Assembly (NCBI GenBank): GCA_021018815.1
Contig: JAITYX010000088.1
Span: 1,488,001 to 1,552,000 of the forward strand
DNA from: Talinum fruticosum
Lineage: Eukaryota > Streptophyta > Magnoliopsida > Caryophyllales > Talinaceae
Length of the DNA: 64,000 nt
Direction of reading: 5' to 3'
Part shown: positions 25,009-35,807 of the stretch, in pieces
Position numbering within the stretch: position 1 is the first letter of the stretch
How the letters are laid out: every line of letters starts with the position of its first letter
Made by a program: the position numbers and the translations under genes
Notes under the pieces: generated by a model
What the model was told of the DNA's origin: nothing
Database searches by the model: none
What the model saw: the letters and a program-made list of their open reading frames with translations, nothing else

Positions 25009-25812
25009 TGAATACTAAGATCTTAACTCTAAATATTTTATGAACGACTCGGTATAAACTTCTATCTCACTTAAGTTTTAATTGCAAGTCATTCTAAGCT
25101 ACATAGAAACTCATATGTAAGTTTTCATCACTATTCTGAGTGACTCGGGTATCACTTTGTTTTATATGTTCTCTACTGAGGTATTCGACCTACTCAAAAT
25201 CTACTTGTAACCATCGCATGATCAAATAATTCTCCTAACACACTTTTTCTTAGTATCGACTATGCTTGCTAAGGTAAACTGAATTACATTGTTAATTACA
25301 TCTTCTAAGTCGGTTTATTTCTTTGATAATTATTTGATAGATCAAGTCCATTCACTATGATATTTATCCTTTAACTTGATCTTTCTAGGAGTTATTCTGA
25401 GCTGAGTTTGAACCTATTTGATATTAGACTCGGAAAATTTCACATTTCTAGGCCCAAGATAATTATGCTCTTAATTACTAAAATTTAATTAATATCTTTG
25501 CCTAATCTTGGACCAAAGTATTTTATACTTTGAGAACCAATGTGGTTTGCTTTTGTAAGTTATTTCAACAAAGCTAATTTATCTTTTTGAATTTCAAAAG
25601 CAACCGGCTTCTATCTCGTTAAACACCAGCAGACAGTTTTAGCCAATTCTAGAGAGGACTTAGACATTGTGTCAAGGCTGTCTATTTTCAAAACTGGAAA
25701 ACTCCAACACTAGGCTCAACGGTGATTTCCATATTACTTTTCAGGCACACTAGTTTATTGAAACACCTTTTGGAGCAAATAGCCGTTACCTAATGTTCAC
25801 ACTCAAACGGAT

Positions 25813-25834
25813 CTTTTCGAGTGACTCGGAAAAG
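25813..25834. promoter_or_regulatory. U3 palindrome in LTR5
   Basis: CTTTTCGAG-TGA-CTCGGAAAAG, an inverted repeat with one base missing from the left arm; same location relative to the TATA box as in LTR4. Confidence 0.45.
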
Positions 25835-25901
25835 CCATTCCAACGGCTAGTAAAGACTTCATTCTAGAAATCAGACTCAACGGCTACTTTGCTTGGTCAT
25901 C

Positions 25902-25911
25902 TATAAATAGA
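25902..25911 (+). promoter_or_regulatory. TATA box of LTR5
   Basis: TATAAATAGA in the same CATCTATAAATAGAAGCCAC context as LTR6 (34955-34964). Confidence 0.65.
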
Positions 25912-26483
25912 AGCCACTTCACAAGACTTTACGATTGCTGAAACTATTGATCAATACATTGCCTAATTCTCTTAGTGCATTACTTCATTAAATATTCTAC
26001 TTACAACTCCAAGTTTGTACTTAATATTTTCTTAATTGTAAAGTCTTATAATCAGTTACATACTTTTTTACTTTTTGAGTAAGATCCCTTGACTGAGCTA
26101 TAAGGGTTAACTCAACTCGGTTGTCCCCGACTATAAAGGCGATCTCAATTAGGAAGTACTAGATTAGATAAGGGAACTTCTAAGTTTAGGAAAACATTGT
26201 ATGGAATTGTCTAAGGGAGCAATTCCGGTATAGTCAATCCTTTGTATTTTGAGGATTCAAAATAATGGATCTGACTTGGTGCTTGGATTAGCACTGTCCG
26301 CGGTTTTCTACCCTAGGAGGGTTTCCAAGTATTTCGAGCGTCTACGGTTCTTAGTGCAATCTAGACTCATACTTAGCTATTTTTCTCTTTCAAAGCATAA
26401 ATTGTCTAAGTTTGGTTAAATTTCCCTATCACCCTATTCACCCCCTTTAGGGTGACTTAGACTCTCCAGGAGGAAACCTTCAA

Positions 26484-26496
26484 TTGGTATCGAGCC
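26484..26496 (+). other. Primer-binding site of element V
   Basis: TTGGTATCGAGCC, iMet-type with one missing A, 2 bp after LTR5. Confidence 0.7.
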
Positions 26497-26541
26497 TAGT
26501 CTTCCAAAAAGGATCTAACAATCCAAAGGTCTAAAGATCAG

Positions 26542-27600
26542 ATGGCTCGGAACATTGAAGAGTTCGATGAAGGAAGGTCTTCCACCGGACCACCAAAGTT
26601 CAAAGGATCAAACTTCGTGCACTAGAAGAAACTAATGGAGTGCTTTCTGCTGGACAACAATGAAGATGTCCGGAACATCATCCAAGAAGGCAACTACATC
26701 CCAATGAAGATGGAAGGAAAAAGATCTGTGCCTAAAGAAAAATTCGAGTACACCAATGAAGAATCGGAGAAGTTCGGAAAGAACATCAAAGCAATGAACA
26801 TTCCGATGTATGCTATCAGCTCGGTAGAGTACAATAGAGTGTCGACCTGCGACACAGCCAAAGATGTGTGGGGCACTCTTGTCAACACATATGAAGGAAC
26901 AAGCCGAGTGAAACAGGCGAAGATAAGTCGATATCTTCACAAATATGAGTTGTTCATGATGGAGCCAGAAGAAAACATCACTAAGATTTCTCCGGGTAGA
27001 AAGATTTCTCACGAAGAAATGTGCGGAAAAATTCCGAGAAGTCTACCAAAGATAAGATGGAGTCCCAAGGTGACAATCATCGAGGAAACTCGTAACCTCT
27101 CTCAATTAAAGCCAGACGAATTGATTGGGTAGCTACTTACCATAAGATTCACCTAGAAGAAGAGGATGTCGAGGTCGGCACCAAAAAGAACATTGCGTCG
27201 AAGGCCTCGGAAAGTAGAGGGGAAAGTCTAAGTTCCTCAAACTCGGAAGAGGATCCAATGGCCCTTATTGCCCGAGGCTTCAAAAGAATGATGAAGCATA
27301 AGAAGTGGGAAAAGAGGCCAAAGGAAGAGTTCTACAAGAAAGATAACAAGGACAGAAAAGGTAAATATTCTTCCCCTTCAAAGTTAACTTTAACTAAAAA
27401 CTCAGTCTGTTTCGAATGTGGCAGTAAAGATGACATAATCAAGGATTGTCCGAACAGAAAGAAGGATAGAAAGAAGAAGAAGGCTATGATGGCCACATGG
27501 AGCAATGACGACTCATCCGAAGAAGAAGATGATTCTGATGACTTAAAGTGTCTAATGGCACTAACGAGACTTGGAAGCTCAATCTGAGTTAGATGTCGAC
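26542..27600 (+). pseudogene. Gag of element V
   Basis: Starts at ATG 26542 (MARNIEEFDEGRSS), the first ATG after the primer site. A TAG at 26623-26625 stands where copia Gags have Trp in the K..NF..W motif. The UBN2-type capsid part then stays open from 26635 (ECFLLDNNED, TAKDVWGTLVNTYEG, ISRYLHKYELFMM) to about 26980, where a frameshift follows. The zinc knuckle at 27408-27449 reads CFECGSKDDIIKDC, with Asp in place of the zinc-binding His. A basic stretch and an acidic stretch follow. It would form the RNA-packaging particle; this copy is defective. Confidence 0.75.
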
Positions 27601-28250
27601 AACTCGAGACATCGAGGAGACAAGTCCTCGGGAGGTAATTGAATATTTTCTCAAGTTCTTCAAAGTTGATTTGGTTAAATACATTTACACTTTGGAGAAA
27701 AAGTCCAATTCTACTTCTTCTCGGTTTAAAGAAGAACTTGAATCTCTTACTTCGAAAGCAATTGCTTGAAAAATGAATTGGAAAAACAGAGACTAACTCT
27801 AAGAGAACTCAAGACTAGTACTCGGACTAATGAGACTAAGTCCGAGTCACTCAGAAGGAGAAAATGAGCATCCGAAAAGAAAGCTCAATGAGTCTCAAGA
27901 GCTTGTTCTTAAATTTACTCAAGGTCGGAAAAACCTTTAGGCTCTCGGTGTGTCTCTTTCAGGAAAGACGGACTTGATTTTAATGAAGAAGAGGAATCTA
28001 ATTCCTACTCCAATCTTTTCAAAAAGGATTCCAAAATTGTAAAGTTCAGGAAGGTTGAGCATGGTCCTATTCATAAGAATGAATGAGGGACTGAGCCTAG
28101 ACTAGCTTACAAGAGAAAACCTTCTCCATCTGTTTACAAAAGAAAGGATTTTCGAAAGAAAGAGATACGGACTGAGTTTTCTAGAAAGAAGACCGAGAAT
28201 CGGACCAATCCCAAAGTCATTCAAATCTAGGTTCCCAAGAGTCTTCTTCC
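27601..28250 (+). pseudogene. Gag to protease linker of element V
   Basis: Degenerate region collinear with 19830-20470 of W: Glu/Lys/Ser-rich, probably coiled coil, with many frameshifts. A Lys/Arg-rich part (YKRKDFRKKEI-like) near 28130-28170 is still legible. Confidence 0.5.
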
Positions 28251-28640
28251 TCAGAAAAGTACCACAGTAAAGGGAGTTACTGGGTTCGTTAGACGAAGTG
28301 AGAAGGGATAGTGTGTTTCGACTTGCAGGTAACTCAGAAAAGGACAAAAGGTCATTGATACTTAGACAGTGGATGCCCATGCCACATGTCAGGAGATTCA
28401 AGACTATTTTCCGAGTTAGAAGATTTTAAAGGAGGCAAGTCACTTTTGGAGATGATATTAAGGGAAAGATAGTTGGAATTGGCAAGATTGGTAAAGGAGA
28501 CAACCTAGTCAGTCTAGTTTTTCTTGTCAAGGGATTAAATTACAACTTGCTCAGCATCTCTCGGGTTTGTGACAAAGGTCAAAGGTAAGATTCACTTAGA
28601 CCAGTTGTTACATTTGTGATGCAACTACTAAAGAGACTAA
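28251..28640 (+). pseudogene. Aspartic protease of element V
   Basis: LDSGCPCHMSGD with DSG at 28365-28373, followed by a FSELEDFKGGK segment, GKIVGIGKIGKG and FLVKGLNYNLLSIS. Frameshifts separate these pieces. Copia proteases act as homodimers to process Gag-Pol. Confidence 0.65.
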
Positions 28641-28699
28641 GCTCTCGGGTAAGAGGTTAGGTAATACCTACACTATTTCTTTCTATGATCCAAGTCAGA

Positions 28700-29540
28700 A
28701 TTTATGTTGTTTAAAAGCATCATTGCATGATGATTCTTGGACATGGCATCTTAGACTAAGTCATGTTAGCATGCACACTATCAAAAAGCTTGTATCTCAT
28801 GGTTTAGTTAGGGGTTTACCTAACTGTGCATTTAAGAAAGATAAAATCGTCAAGCATGCACAAAAGGGAAACAAGTTAGATCATCTTTTAAACCTCTCAA
28901 AACTGTTTCCACATCTAAAGTGCTTGAATTGCTTCATATGGATTTATATGGTTAAATCTCTGTGAAAAGCCTAGGAGGTAAATCATATGTACTTGTGATT
29001 GTTGATGATTTTTCACAATTTACCCGGGTTTGTTTTCTTAAGAACAAGAATGAAGCTTTCAAAGAGTTCAGCAAGCTCCGCAGAAAAATTCAAGAGGAGT
29101 ATCAGACTTAGATTAGAAGAATTTAAACTGACCATGGAAAGGAGTTCGTCTACTCGGAATTTGCAGAGTTCACGTGACAAGAACGGTATCTTTCGCAACT
29201 TCTCAGCACCCAGAACTCCTCAACGAGAATGGAGTCGTGGAGAGAAAGAACCAAACTCTTGAAGAAATAGGAAGGACAATGATGATTGAAAATGAGCTAC
29301 CTTACTATTTCTGGGCTAAGGCAGTCAACACAACAAACTACACACTGATTAGATGCCTCATTACACCCATCTTGAAGAAAACTCCCTATAAGCTTTACCA
29401 CGGAAAGAAGCCCAACATCTCATACTTAAAACCCTTTGGATGTAAGTGCTTTGTTCATAATAACGGTAAGGATCACCTAACCAAATTTGATGCTAGGTCA
29501 AATGAAGGTATATTTCTGGGTTACTCATCTCACGAGTAAA
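28700..29540 (+). pseudogene. Integrase of element V
   Basis: Zinc-finger part with WHLRLSHVSMH and LVRGLPNCAFKKDKI (28738-28850), then the core. All three acidic residues can still be found in their own frames: Asp in HMDL (28941-28943), Asp in TDHGKEF (29130-29132) and Glu in NGVVERKN (29240-29242), giving a D-D-about 36-E spacing. The C-terminal part (29174-29539) is open, with YFWAKAVNTTNY, PNISYLKPFGCKCF and DARSNEGIFLGYSSH. Stops and frameshifts separate the parts. Integrase inserts the cDNA into the host genome. Confidence 0.75.
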
Positions 29541-30019
29541 GATTATCGTGTCTTTAACAAATGAACCGACAAAGTGGAAGAAAGTATCCATGTTGTGTTT
29601 GATGAGATAGATCAGGGAAAAACAAGTGAATCAACCTTCTTAGCTCCGAAACTCAGTCGAGATAAAGATGATCTTGTTGAACCTGAACTCGGGAAGAGTC
29701 AAAAGAAAGCAACTCGGAATGAGGCAGCTCGGAACATCGTGACTCGGATCGAACCAGCTCAAGTGACAGCTCGGAACGGCGAAGGACAAGCAAATGAGGA
29801 AACTCAGCAAGCTCAAACTACTTAAGATCAGCCAGTTCAACCAACAAATTCGGTGAACCGGACAACGAGTAGAGCATTCAAATATGCTTCGAGCCACCCA
29901 CTCGAGAACATCCTATCTAACATTAATAGTGGGGTAAGAACTTGTTCATCTTTGTAAAATCTATGTGCATTCACTTCATTCATATCATTAACAAAACCAA
30001 GAAATGCATTAGAGGCCCT
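29541..30019 (+). pseudogene. Integrase to RT linker of element V
   Basis: EESIHVVFDEIDQGK (29574-29620) followed by a Gln/Ala/Glu-rich low-complexity segment (to 29825), then HPLENILSNI-like text near 29900, typical of the variable region before copia RT. Confidence 0.55.
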
Positions 30020-30840
30020 AAATGAACCTGAATGGGTAGAGGCCATGCAAGAAGAGCTCAATCAATTTGAGAGAAACTAAGTCCGGACTCGACCAAACGA
30101 CCTTCCGACCACCCAATCATAGGAACCAAATGGGTTTTCAAAAACAAACTAGATGAGGATGGGTTAGTAGTTAGAAATAAGGCTTGACTTGTAGCTCAAG
30201 ATTACAATCAAGAGGAAGGAATTGATTTTGGGGAAACCTTTGAACCAGTTGCTAGGATCGAAGCAATTAGAATCTTGTTAGCATTTGCATCTAGCATGAA
30301 TATTAAGTTGTATCAAATGGATCTTAAATGTGCTTTTTGATTGGTTGCATTCAAGAGGAAGTCTATGTTGAGCAACTCCCTGGATTTGAAAACTTATAAT
30401 TTCCAAATTATGTTTCCAAATTGCAAAAGGCTTCATATGGTCTTAAACAAGCTCCCGGAGCTTGGTATGAAAGACTCAGCAGTTTCTTGGTTAAAAATGA
30501 TTTCAAAAGAGGTCAGATTGACAAAACTCTTTTCATAAAAACCAAGGGGAAAGATTTCCTTATTGCTCAAATTTATATTGATGATATTATTTTTGGGGCT
30601 ACTAATAAAAATCTCTATTGAGAGTTTTCCGAGTTGATGAGACAAAACTTCCAAATGAGCATGGTGGGAGAGGTCAATTTCTTTCTTGGTCTACAAATCA
30701 GACAAGATAAAGATCAAATCTATGTCAATCAATCTAAGTGTACTAAGGAGTTGTTGAAGAAGTACAAGCTTCAAGATGTGAAACATACAGTAACACCCAT
30801 GAAAAACAGACATGAAACTGGACTCGAGACGAAAAGGTAA
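30020..30840 (+). pseudogene. Reverse transcriptase of element V
   Basis: RVT_2-type copia RT. In order: EPEWVEAMQEELNQFERN (30028-30080), [29 protein letters not shown] (30212-30272), [15 protein letters not shown] (30295-30338), a frameshift, QKASYGLKQAPGAWYERLSS (30423-30480) and the catalytic YIDD motif at 30574-30585 in QIYIDDIIFGATN. A TGA follows at 30619, then GEVNFFLGLQIRQDKDQIYV (30669-30725). Plant copia RTs more often have YVDD. The enzyme would make cDNA in the particle. Confidence 0.8.
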
Positions 30841-31515
30841 AGCGGCAGATCGAAACTCTATAGACCTATGATTGGATCTCTGCTATATCTCACATCCAGT
30901 AGGCCGGACATTATGTTTAGTGTATGTACTGTGTGTAAGATTTCAATCTAATCCAAAAGAATCACATCTCGAGTGTGGTGAAGAGGATTTTTAGATATCT
31001 TGCAGGAACTTAGAATCTTGGTCTATGGTTTACAAGAGACTCGAGAACTAGCCCTCACTGAATACTCGGATGCTCACTATGCTGGTTACAAAGTTGATAG
31101 AAAGAGCACATCAGGAGCATGGCAATTTCTGGGTCAATCCCTCATATCTTGGCACTCAAAAAGCAGAACTCGGTTGCTCCATCAACTGCTAAAGTTGAGT
31201 ACCTTGCGGTTGGAGCTTGTTGTGCTCGGATTCGTGGATTAAGCAACACTTGAAGGATCTTGGACTTTCGTTCAAATATATCCCAATCAAGTGTGACAAT
31301 CAAAATGCAATCTGCATCACTAAGAATCCAATTGAGTACTCAAAGACAAAGCATATTGAAGTCAGGTATCATTTTCGAGAGACCATTCCGAGAAAGGTGA
31401 TATTGAACTTGAATTCATTCCTACAAAATTTCGGTTAGTTGATATTTTCACTAAGCCACTTAGTGAGGATCAGTTTTATTTTATTAGGAATGAGCTTGGC
31501 ATGATTAATACATGA
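30841..31515 (+). pseudogene. RNase H of element V
   Basis: GSLLYLTSSRPDIMFSV-like linker (30870-30920), then the RNase H core with TEYSDAHYAGYKVDRKSTSG (31058-31115; the SDA.YAG motif holds a catalytic Asp) and FLGQSLISWHSK, then KHIEVRYHF (31350-31376) and NELGMINT at the end. Several frameshifts are present. Confidence 0.75.
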
Positions 31516-32034
31516 TTACATGTTTTACGTATATAGTTTTTGACTTTTACTTGATTAACGAATGGAACAGTTGACTTTAAAATGAGGCTGAGCTGAGAGT
31601 TAATTGCTTTCTGCGTTGCTTAGACACCATAATGAGTCATACATAGTCTTTGAGCAAAATGGACACCAAACTTTCGAAATCATCTTTAGATGAATGGAAA
31701 ATCTCAAAAAGACTTTTTAACTCTCTTTCTCTCTCTAACACGCGTCACTATCAAAGAATTCAAACCGTTAGACAGAAAAACGCTAAAATTGTAGTTGTTG
31801 GACTGTTGTACGTCACGTCTGTCTCGGAATGTCGTTTGAACGTTAAGCAAGAAAGAAGGTTAAAGGACATTTTCGTCTTCTTTATTTATATCATCTATTC
31901 GTCTTCATTTCTTCACTTTACGCCTTACTCTTTTCGCATGAAATACTCGCTCTCTCATACTCTGTCCTTGCTTTCAAAGTGCTCTCTCTCTCTCTCTCTC
32001 TTCTCTAGTAACCTCTCATTTCTCCATCCTTACA
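31516..32034 (+). other. Spacer with pyrimidine-rich leader before the extra ORF of V
   Basis: Noncoding, collinear with 3691-4235. A TTTATTTATAT stretch near 31881 precedes a pyrimidine-rich segment including a CT repeat (31981-32001), ending at the ATG at 32035. This layout resembles a separate promoter and 5' leader. Confidence 0.45.
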
Positions 32035-33614
32035 ATGCCTAAACGAGGTTCTACATCTGAGTTCATGGGGTCTGCAACCAAGAAGGCCCGAAAGATAGCT
32101 TAGGAGGGTACGTCTAACCCCTTAAAAGTGTTTGTTGTTCGAGCACTTCACATTGGATGAGGAATTTTTCAAGACAACCTCCTTTTCTTAGCTCAAATTC
32201 ATTCAAGAAACTGGAGTGTATAATTATTTATGCTTCAGTGACTTTATATATCCAAAACTCATTGCGGATTTCTATGCCAACAAATCCTTTTACGGGGTAT
32301 CATCACCTCGAAAGTTCAAAGTAAGGTTGTTAGGATCAACCTCCCTCTTCTCAACAAACTTTTCAATGTCACCTCTATTTTTCTCAATCCAAATCATATT
32401 CCATTCCTAGAAATTATCGATGAATTTTTTGACAAATTCGCCAAAGAAGTGCTTGAGCACAAGAAAATTTTTACGTGACTCGGATGAAGAGCGAAGTCCG
32501 ATTGCTCTGCTACATTCTGATGAGGACTTTCTTTGCTCACTACTCGAGCAAGGAGAAACCAAACTCCGGGGTTCTCAAAGTTCTATTTGACATCATGGAG
32601 GGCTACGATGTAGACCTCTTTCTATTCATCATTGAGCAAATGGCTCAAGTGCATGCTCAATCGAAGAAATCTGCTCCTTTCACTTTTGGAGCTCTTCTCT
32701 ATCTTATCTTTAAACAATTCAAGATCACCGCTCCCTCAAATCCCACTGCTATTTCTAAGTCGGACATAGTTCAAGGCCGAAAAGAACTTTTGGGGTATGG
32801 ATACCAGGAGGTTAAACCCGGTGAATGGGTTAACTCTTCCGAGTTGGAACCTGCCTCTCCTCCTCCCCGGACTCGGATTCAACTAGCACATCCATCCACC
32901 TCAGCTGGTCCCTCTTCTTCTCGACCTCCTCTCTCTGCTGGAGCGTTTGTTGCCTTGGTCGAAAGGCTCATTTCAACGGCTGACCAACTTTAGTTCGTTG
33001 TTCGCTATCTCAAGCCTATTTTTCGTGGCATGGTCATTAACCAAAAGACCGGCTAATATGAGATTCAGGAGTGTCAATCCCTCATGCTTGAGTTCAAGGG
33101 CATTTTTGGCGAGCAACGTGAACAACTTCAACTCCTTCGGGAGTACAGGATGAAGGCTGCACAGGACTCAAAATCCTCCGATACATCCGAGGAGTCCTCT
33201 AGCCCGGCTAAGTCTACCTTTCATGAGGAAGAAGAAGAAGAAGAATAAGAAGCTAATGTCATAGTTGAGGCAGGCGAGGCTCAGCTCGAAGAGAAAAGTA
33301 TGGAGGAAGGAGCAAAGGACGAGGTTACTCCACCAAAAGACAAGGGTGCTTTGGAGCTCGAACTCGAGCTGATCTCCTCGGACCACGATCCGAGTGGGTC
33401 GGAAGAAGATAGGGACGTTGGAAAGTCCAAACCAGCTGCCTCAAAAGCCCCTGTTATCTTTCAAGAGGATGAGCCAGAGGATGATATTGTCCTGACTCGA
33501 CCACCTAGGTATGAGCCGCTTCTCAACATCCCAATGCTACGCGCCGCGCTCTACCACCTCCTCCCAAACAGACCAGGCGCAAGCGCATCTGCTCGTCCGT
33601 CTTCCTCCGACTAA
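32035..33614 (+). pseudogene. Extra ORF (ORF3) of element V
   Basis: ATG at 32035 opens MPKRGSTSEFMGSATKKARK. A TAG follows after residue 22. Later parts are open: YNYLCFSDFIYPKLIADFYA (32221-32280), then 32475-32993 with GYDVDLFLFIIEQMAQV and KKSAPFTFGALLYLIFKQF, then a Pro/Ser-rich segment, and 33300-33614 rich in Asp/Glu, ending at a TAA after SSSD. It lies between pol and the 3' LTR, like the envelope-like or putative-plant-transposon-protein ORFs of Sireviruses. No membrane segment or signal peptide is evident, so an envelope role is not supported. Restored length would be near 520 residues. Confidence 0.6.
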
Positions 33615-34060
33615 CCCGCTCCACCGTCCTAATCTATTTCTTTTCCTGTTTTTAATTGTTTTTATGTTTTTTTGTCCAACATTAAGTGTATTCACTTTGA
33701 ACTTTTTTCCCTCCTTTTTGTTGAAATGTTAGGGTGAGAAAAATAGAAACCTTGATGTTATGCTTAGGGGAGTTTCTCTCCTCTTTTTGTTGTACATATG
33801 TCTTAATGAATGAACGTTATTATCTATCTTTTCTAAGCTCCGATTGTTTCTAATGTTTTTTTAGCATTTATCTTATCTACTTAGAAATCTACGTTGGTTC
33901 TAATATCTACTTATAAGTCATGCTTTGATCTGAATTTTTTTCTTTATATTCTACATGCTCGATACGTAAGAAAACATAGATCATGGGCAACTGAAAACTT
34001 AATTTGTACTAACAAGTTTCTATCTTAAGAATGGAATGCCTTTCATCAAAAAGGGGAGAT
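33615..34060 (+). other. 3' noncoding region and polypurine tract of element V
   Basis: Contains TTTTTTTGTCCAACATTAAG and, at the end, GGAATGCCTTTCATCAAAAA leading into AAAAAGGGGAGA (34048-34059), the polypurine tract touching LTR6. Confidence 0.65.
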
Positions 34061-35533
34061 TTAAGACTCGGATCATAACTCTAAATATTTTATGAAACAC
34101 TCGAGTATAAACTTCTATCTCTCTTAAGTTTTGATTGCAAGTCATTCTTAGCTACATAGAAACTCATATGTAAGTTCTCATCACTCTTCGAGTGACTCGG
34201 ATATCACTTTGTTTTATGTCTTCTCTACTGAGGTATTTTGACCTACTCAGAATCTACTAGGAACCATCGCATGATCAAATAATTCTCCTATCGCACTTTT
34301 TCTAGTACTGATTATACTTGCTAAGGTAAACCGAATTACAGTGTTAATTCGAGTCTTCTAAGTTAGTTTATTTCTTAGATAATTATTTGATAGATCAAGT
34401 CCACTCATTCTGATATTTATCCTTTAACTTAATCTTTCTAGGAGTTATTCTGACCTGAGTTTGAACCTATTTGATATTAGACTCAAAAATTCCACTTCTC
34501 TAGGCCCAAGATAATTACGGTCTTAATTACTCAATTTAATTAATAGCTTTGCCTAATCTTGGACCAAAGTATTTTATACTTTTGAGAACCAATGTGGTTT
34601 GCTTTTGTAGGTTATTCAAACCAAGCTAATCTATCCTTTTGAATTTCAAAAGCAACCAGCTTCTAAATATTAAACACCAATAGACAGTTTTAGCCAACTC
34701 CGGAAAGGACTCGGACACCATGTCGAGGTCATGCTGTTTCAAAGATTAGAAAACTCCAATGCTAGGCTCAACGGTGGTTTCCATCTTGCTTCTCAGGCTA
34801 CACCAATTGATTGAAACACCTTTTGGAGCAAATAGCCGTTACCTAACGTTCACACTCTAACGGATCTTTTACGAGTGTCTCGGAAAAGCCCATCCAACGG
34901 CTAGTAAAGACTTCGATCCGAAATCGGACTCAACGGCTACTCTACTTGGTCATCTATAAATAGAAGCCACTTCACAAGACTTGAAGATTACTGAAACTAT
35001 TGATCAACACACTTGCCTAATTCTCTTCGTGCATTACTTAATCTTCTACTTACAACTCCAAGTCCGTACTTAATATTTTATGAGTCGTAACGTCTTGTAA
35101 CCGATTACGTATTTTTCTTACTTTACGAGTATGGTCCGTTGACTAAGCCGTAAGGGTTAACTCAGCTCGATTGTTCCTGATCTGTAAAGGTTATCTCGGT
35201 TAAGAAGTACTAGATCAGATAAGGGAACTTCGAGTCTAGGAAAACATTATAAGGAATTGTCTAAGGGGAAATTCGGTAGAGTCGAGTCCTTTGTATTTTG
35301 AGGATTCAAAATAGTGGATTTGACTTTGTGCTTCGATGAGCACTGTCCGTGGTTTTCTACCCCGGGAGGGTTTCCACGTATTTTTAGCGTCTACATTTCT
35401 GAGTGCAATCTAAACTTAGACTTAGCTATTTTTCTCTTTTAAAGCATAAATTGTCTAAGTTTGGTTAAATTTCCCCCATCACCCTATTCACCCCTCTCTA
35501 GGGTGACTTAGACTCTCCGAGGGCAAACCTTCA
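34061..35533 (+). repeat. Family A LTR6 (3' LTR of element V)
   Basis: Begins TTAAGACTCGGATC (TG mutated to TT) and ends GCAAACCTTCA. TATA box TATAAATAGA lies at 34955-34964. It is followed without any duplication by a minus-strand gag fragment. Confidence 0.85.
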
Positions 35534-35792
35534 CGAGTGAACTCGGACTTCACCTTGGATACTATACGAGTGCCAACTGTCTTGGTAGGAATGTAGTTGC
35601 CATTACGAGATAATGTTCCGGACATCTTCATCATAATCCTAGATGAAACACTCCATGATCTTCTTCCGAGTTAGCGAAGTTTGATCCTTTAAACATGGGT
35701 TGTTTGGTGAAAGATCTTTTTCATCGAACCCTCTATAGTTAAGAGTTATCCGATCCTTAAACCTTAGATTGTTAGATCCATTGAGAAGGCTA
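35534..35792 (-). pseudogene. Gag 5' end of a minus-strand family A copy
   Basis: Reading the minus strand from 35792 leftward gives the gag leader and text matching the gag N-terminus of V, including RKKIMECFI and YDEDVRNII (V has KKLMECFLLDNNEDVRNII). It is cut at 35533 by LTR6 of V, which runs in the opposite direction. Confidence 0.65.
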
Positions 35793-35806
35793 GGCTCTAA
35801 TACCAA
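35793..35806 (-). other. Primer-binding site of the minus-strand copy
   Basis: On the minus strand, TTGGTATTAGAGCC, one mismatch from the iMet-type TGGTATCAGAGCC and without the 1-base loss seen in V and W. Confidence 0.7.
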
Positions 35807-35807
35807 T

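Larger units (their letters stand above)
25009..26482 (+). repeat. Family A LTR5 (5' LTR of element V)
   Basis: Begins TGAATACTAAGATC and ends GGAAACCTTCA; 1474 bp, nearly the same length as LTR6 (1473 bp) and of the same subtype (CTCTAAATATTTTATGAA start region). Confidence 0.85.
25009..35533 (+). mobile_element. Element V: full-length Sirevirus-like Ty1/copia retrotransposon
   Basis: A complete 10.5-kb order is present: LTR5, primer site, gag, protease, integrase, reverse transcriptase, RNase H, extra ORF, polypurine tract, LTR6. The order integrase before RT defines Ty1/copia. Sequence style (NGVVERKNQTLEE, KKTPYKLYHGKKPNISYLKPFGCKCF, LVRGLP) and an ORF between pol and the 3' LTR fit the SIRE/Maximus (Sirevirus) lineage. 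The flanking 5-mers (CACTA, 25004-25008, and CGAGT, 35534-35538) do not match, so no target duplication remains. All coding regions carry stops or frameshifts, and the LTRs have diverged. Confidence 0.85.

Noticed and set aside
32035..33614. Calling the extra ORF a retroviral-type envelope gene
   Set aside because: No signal peptide, furin-like site or transmembrane segment could be seen; only its position suggests envelope.
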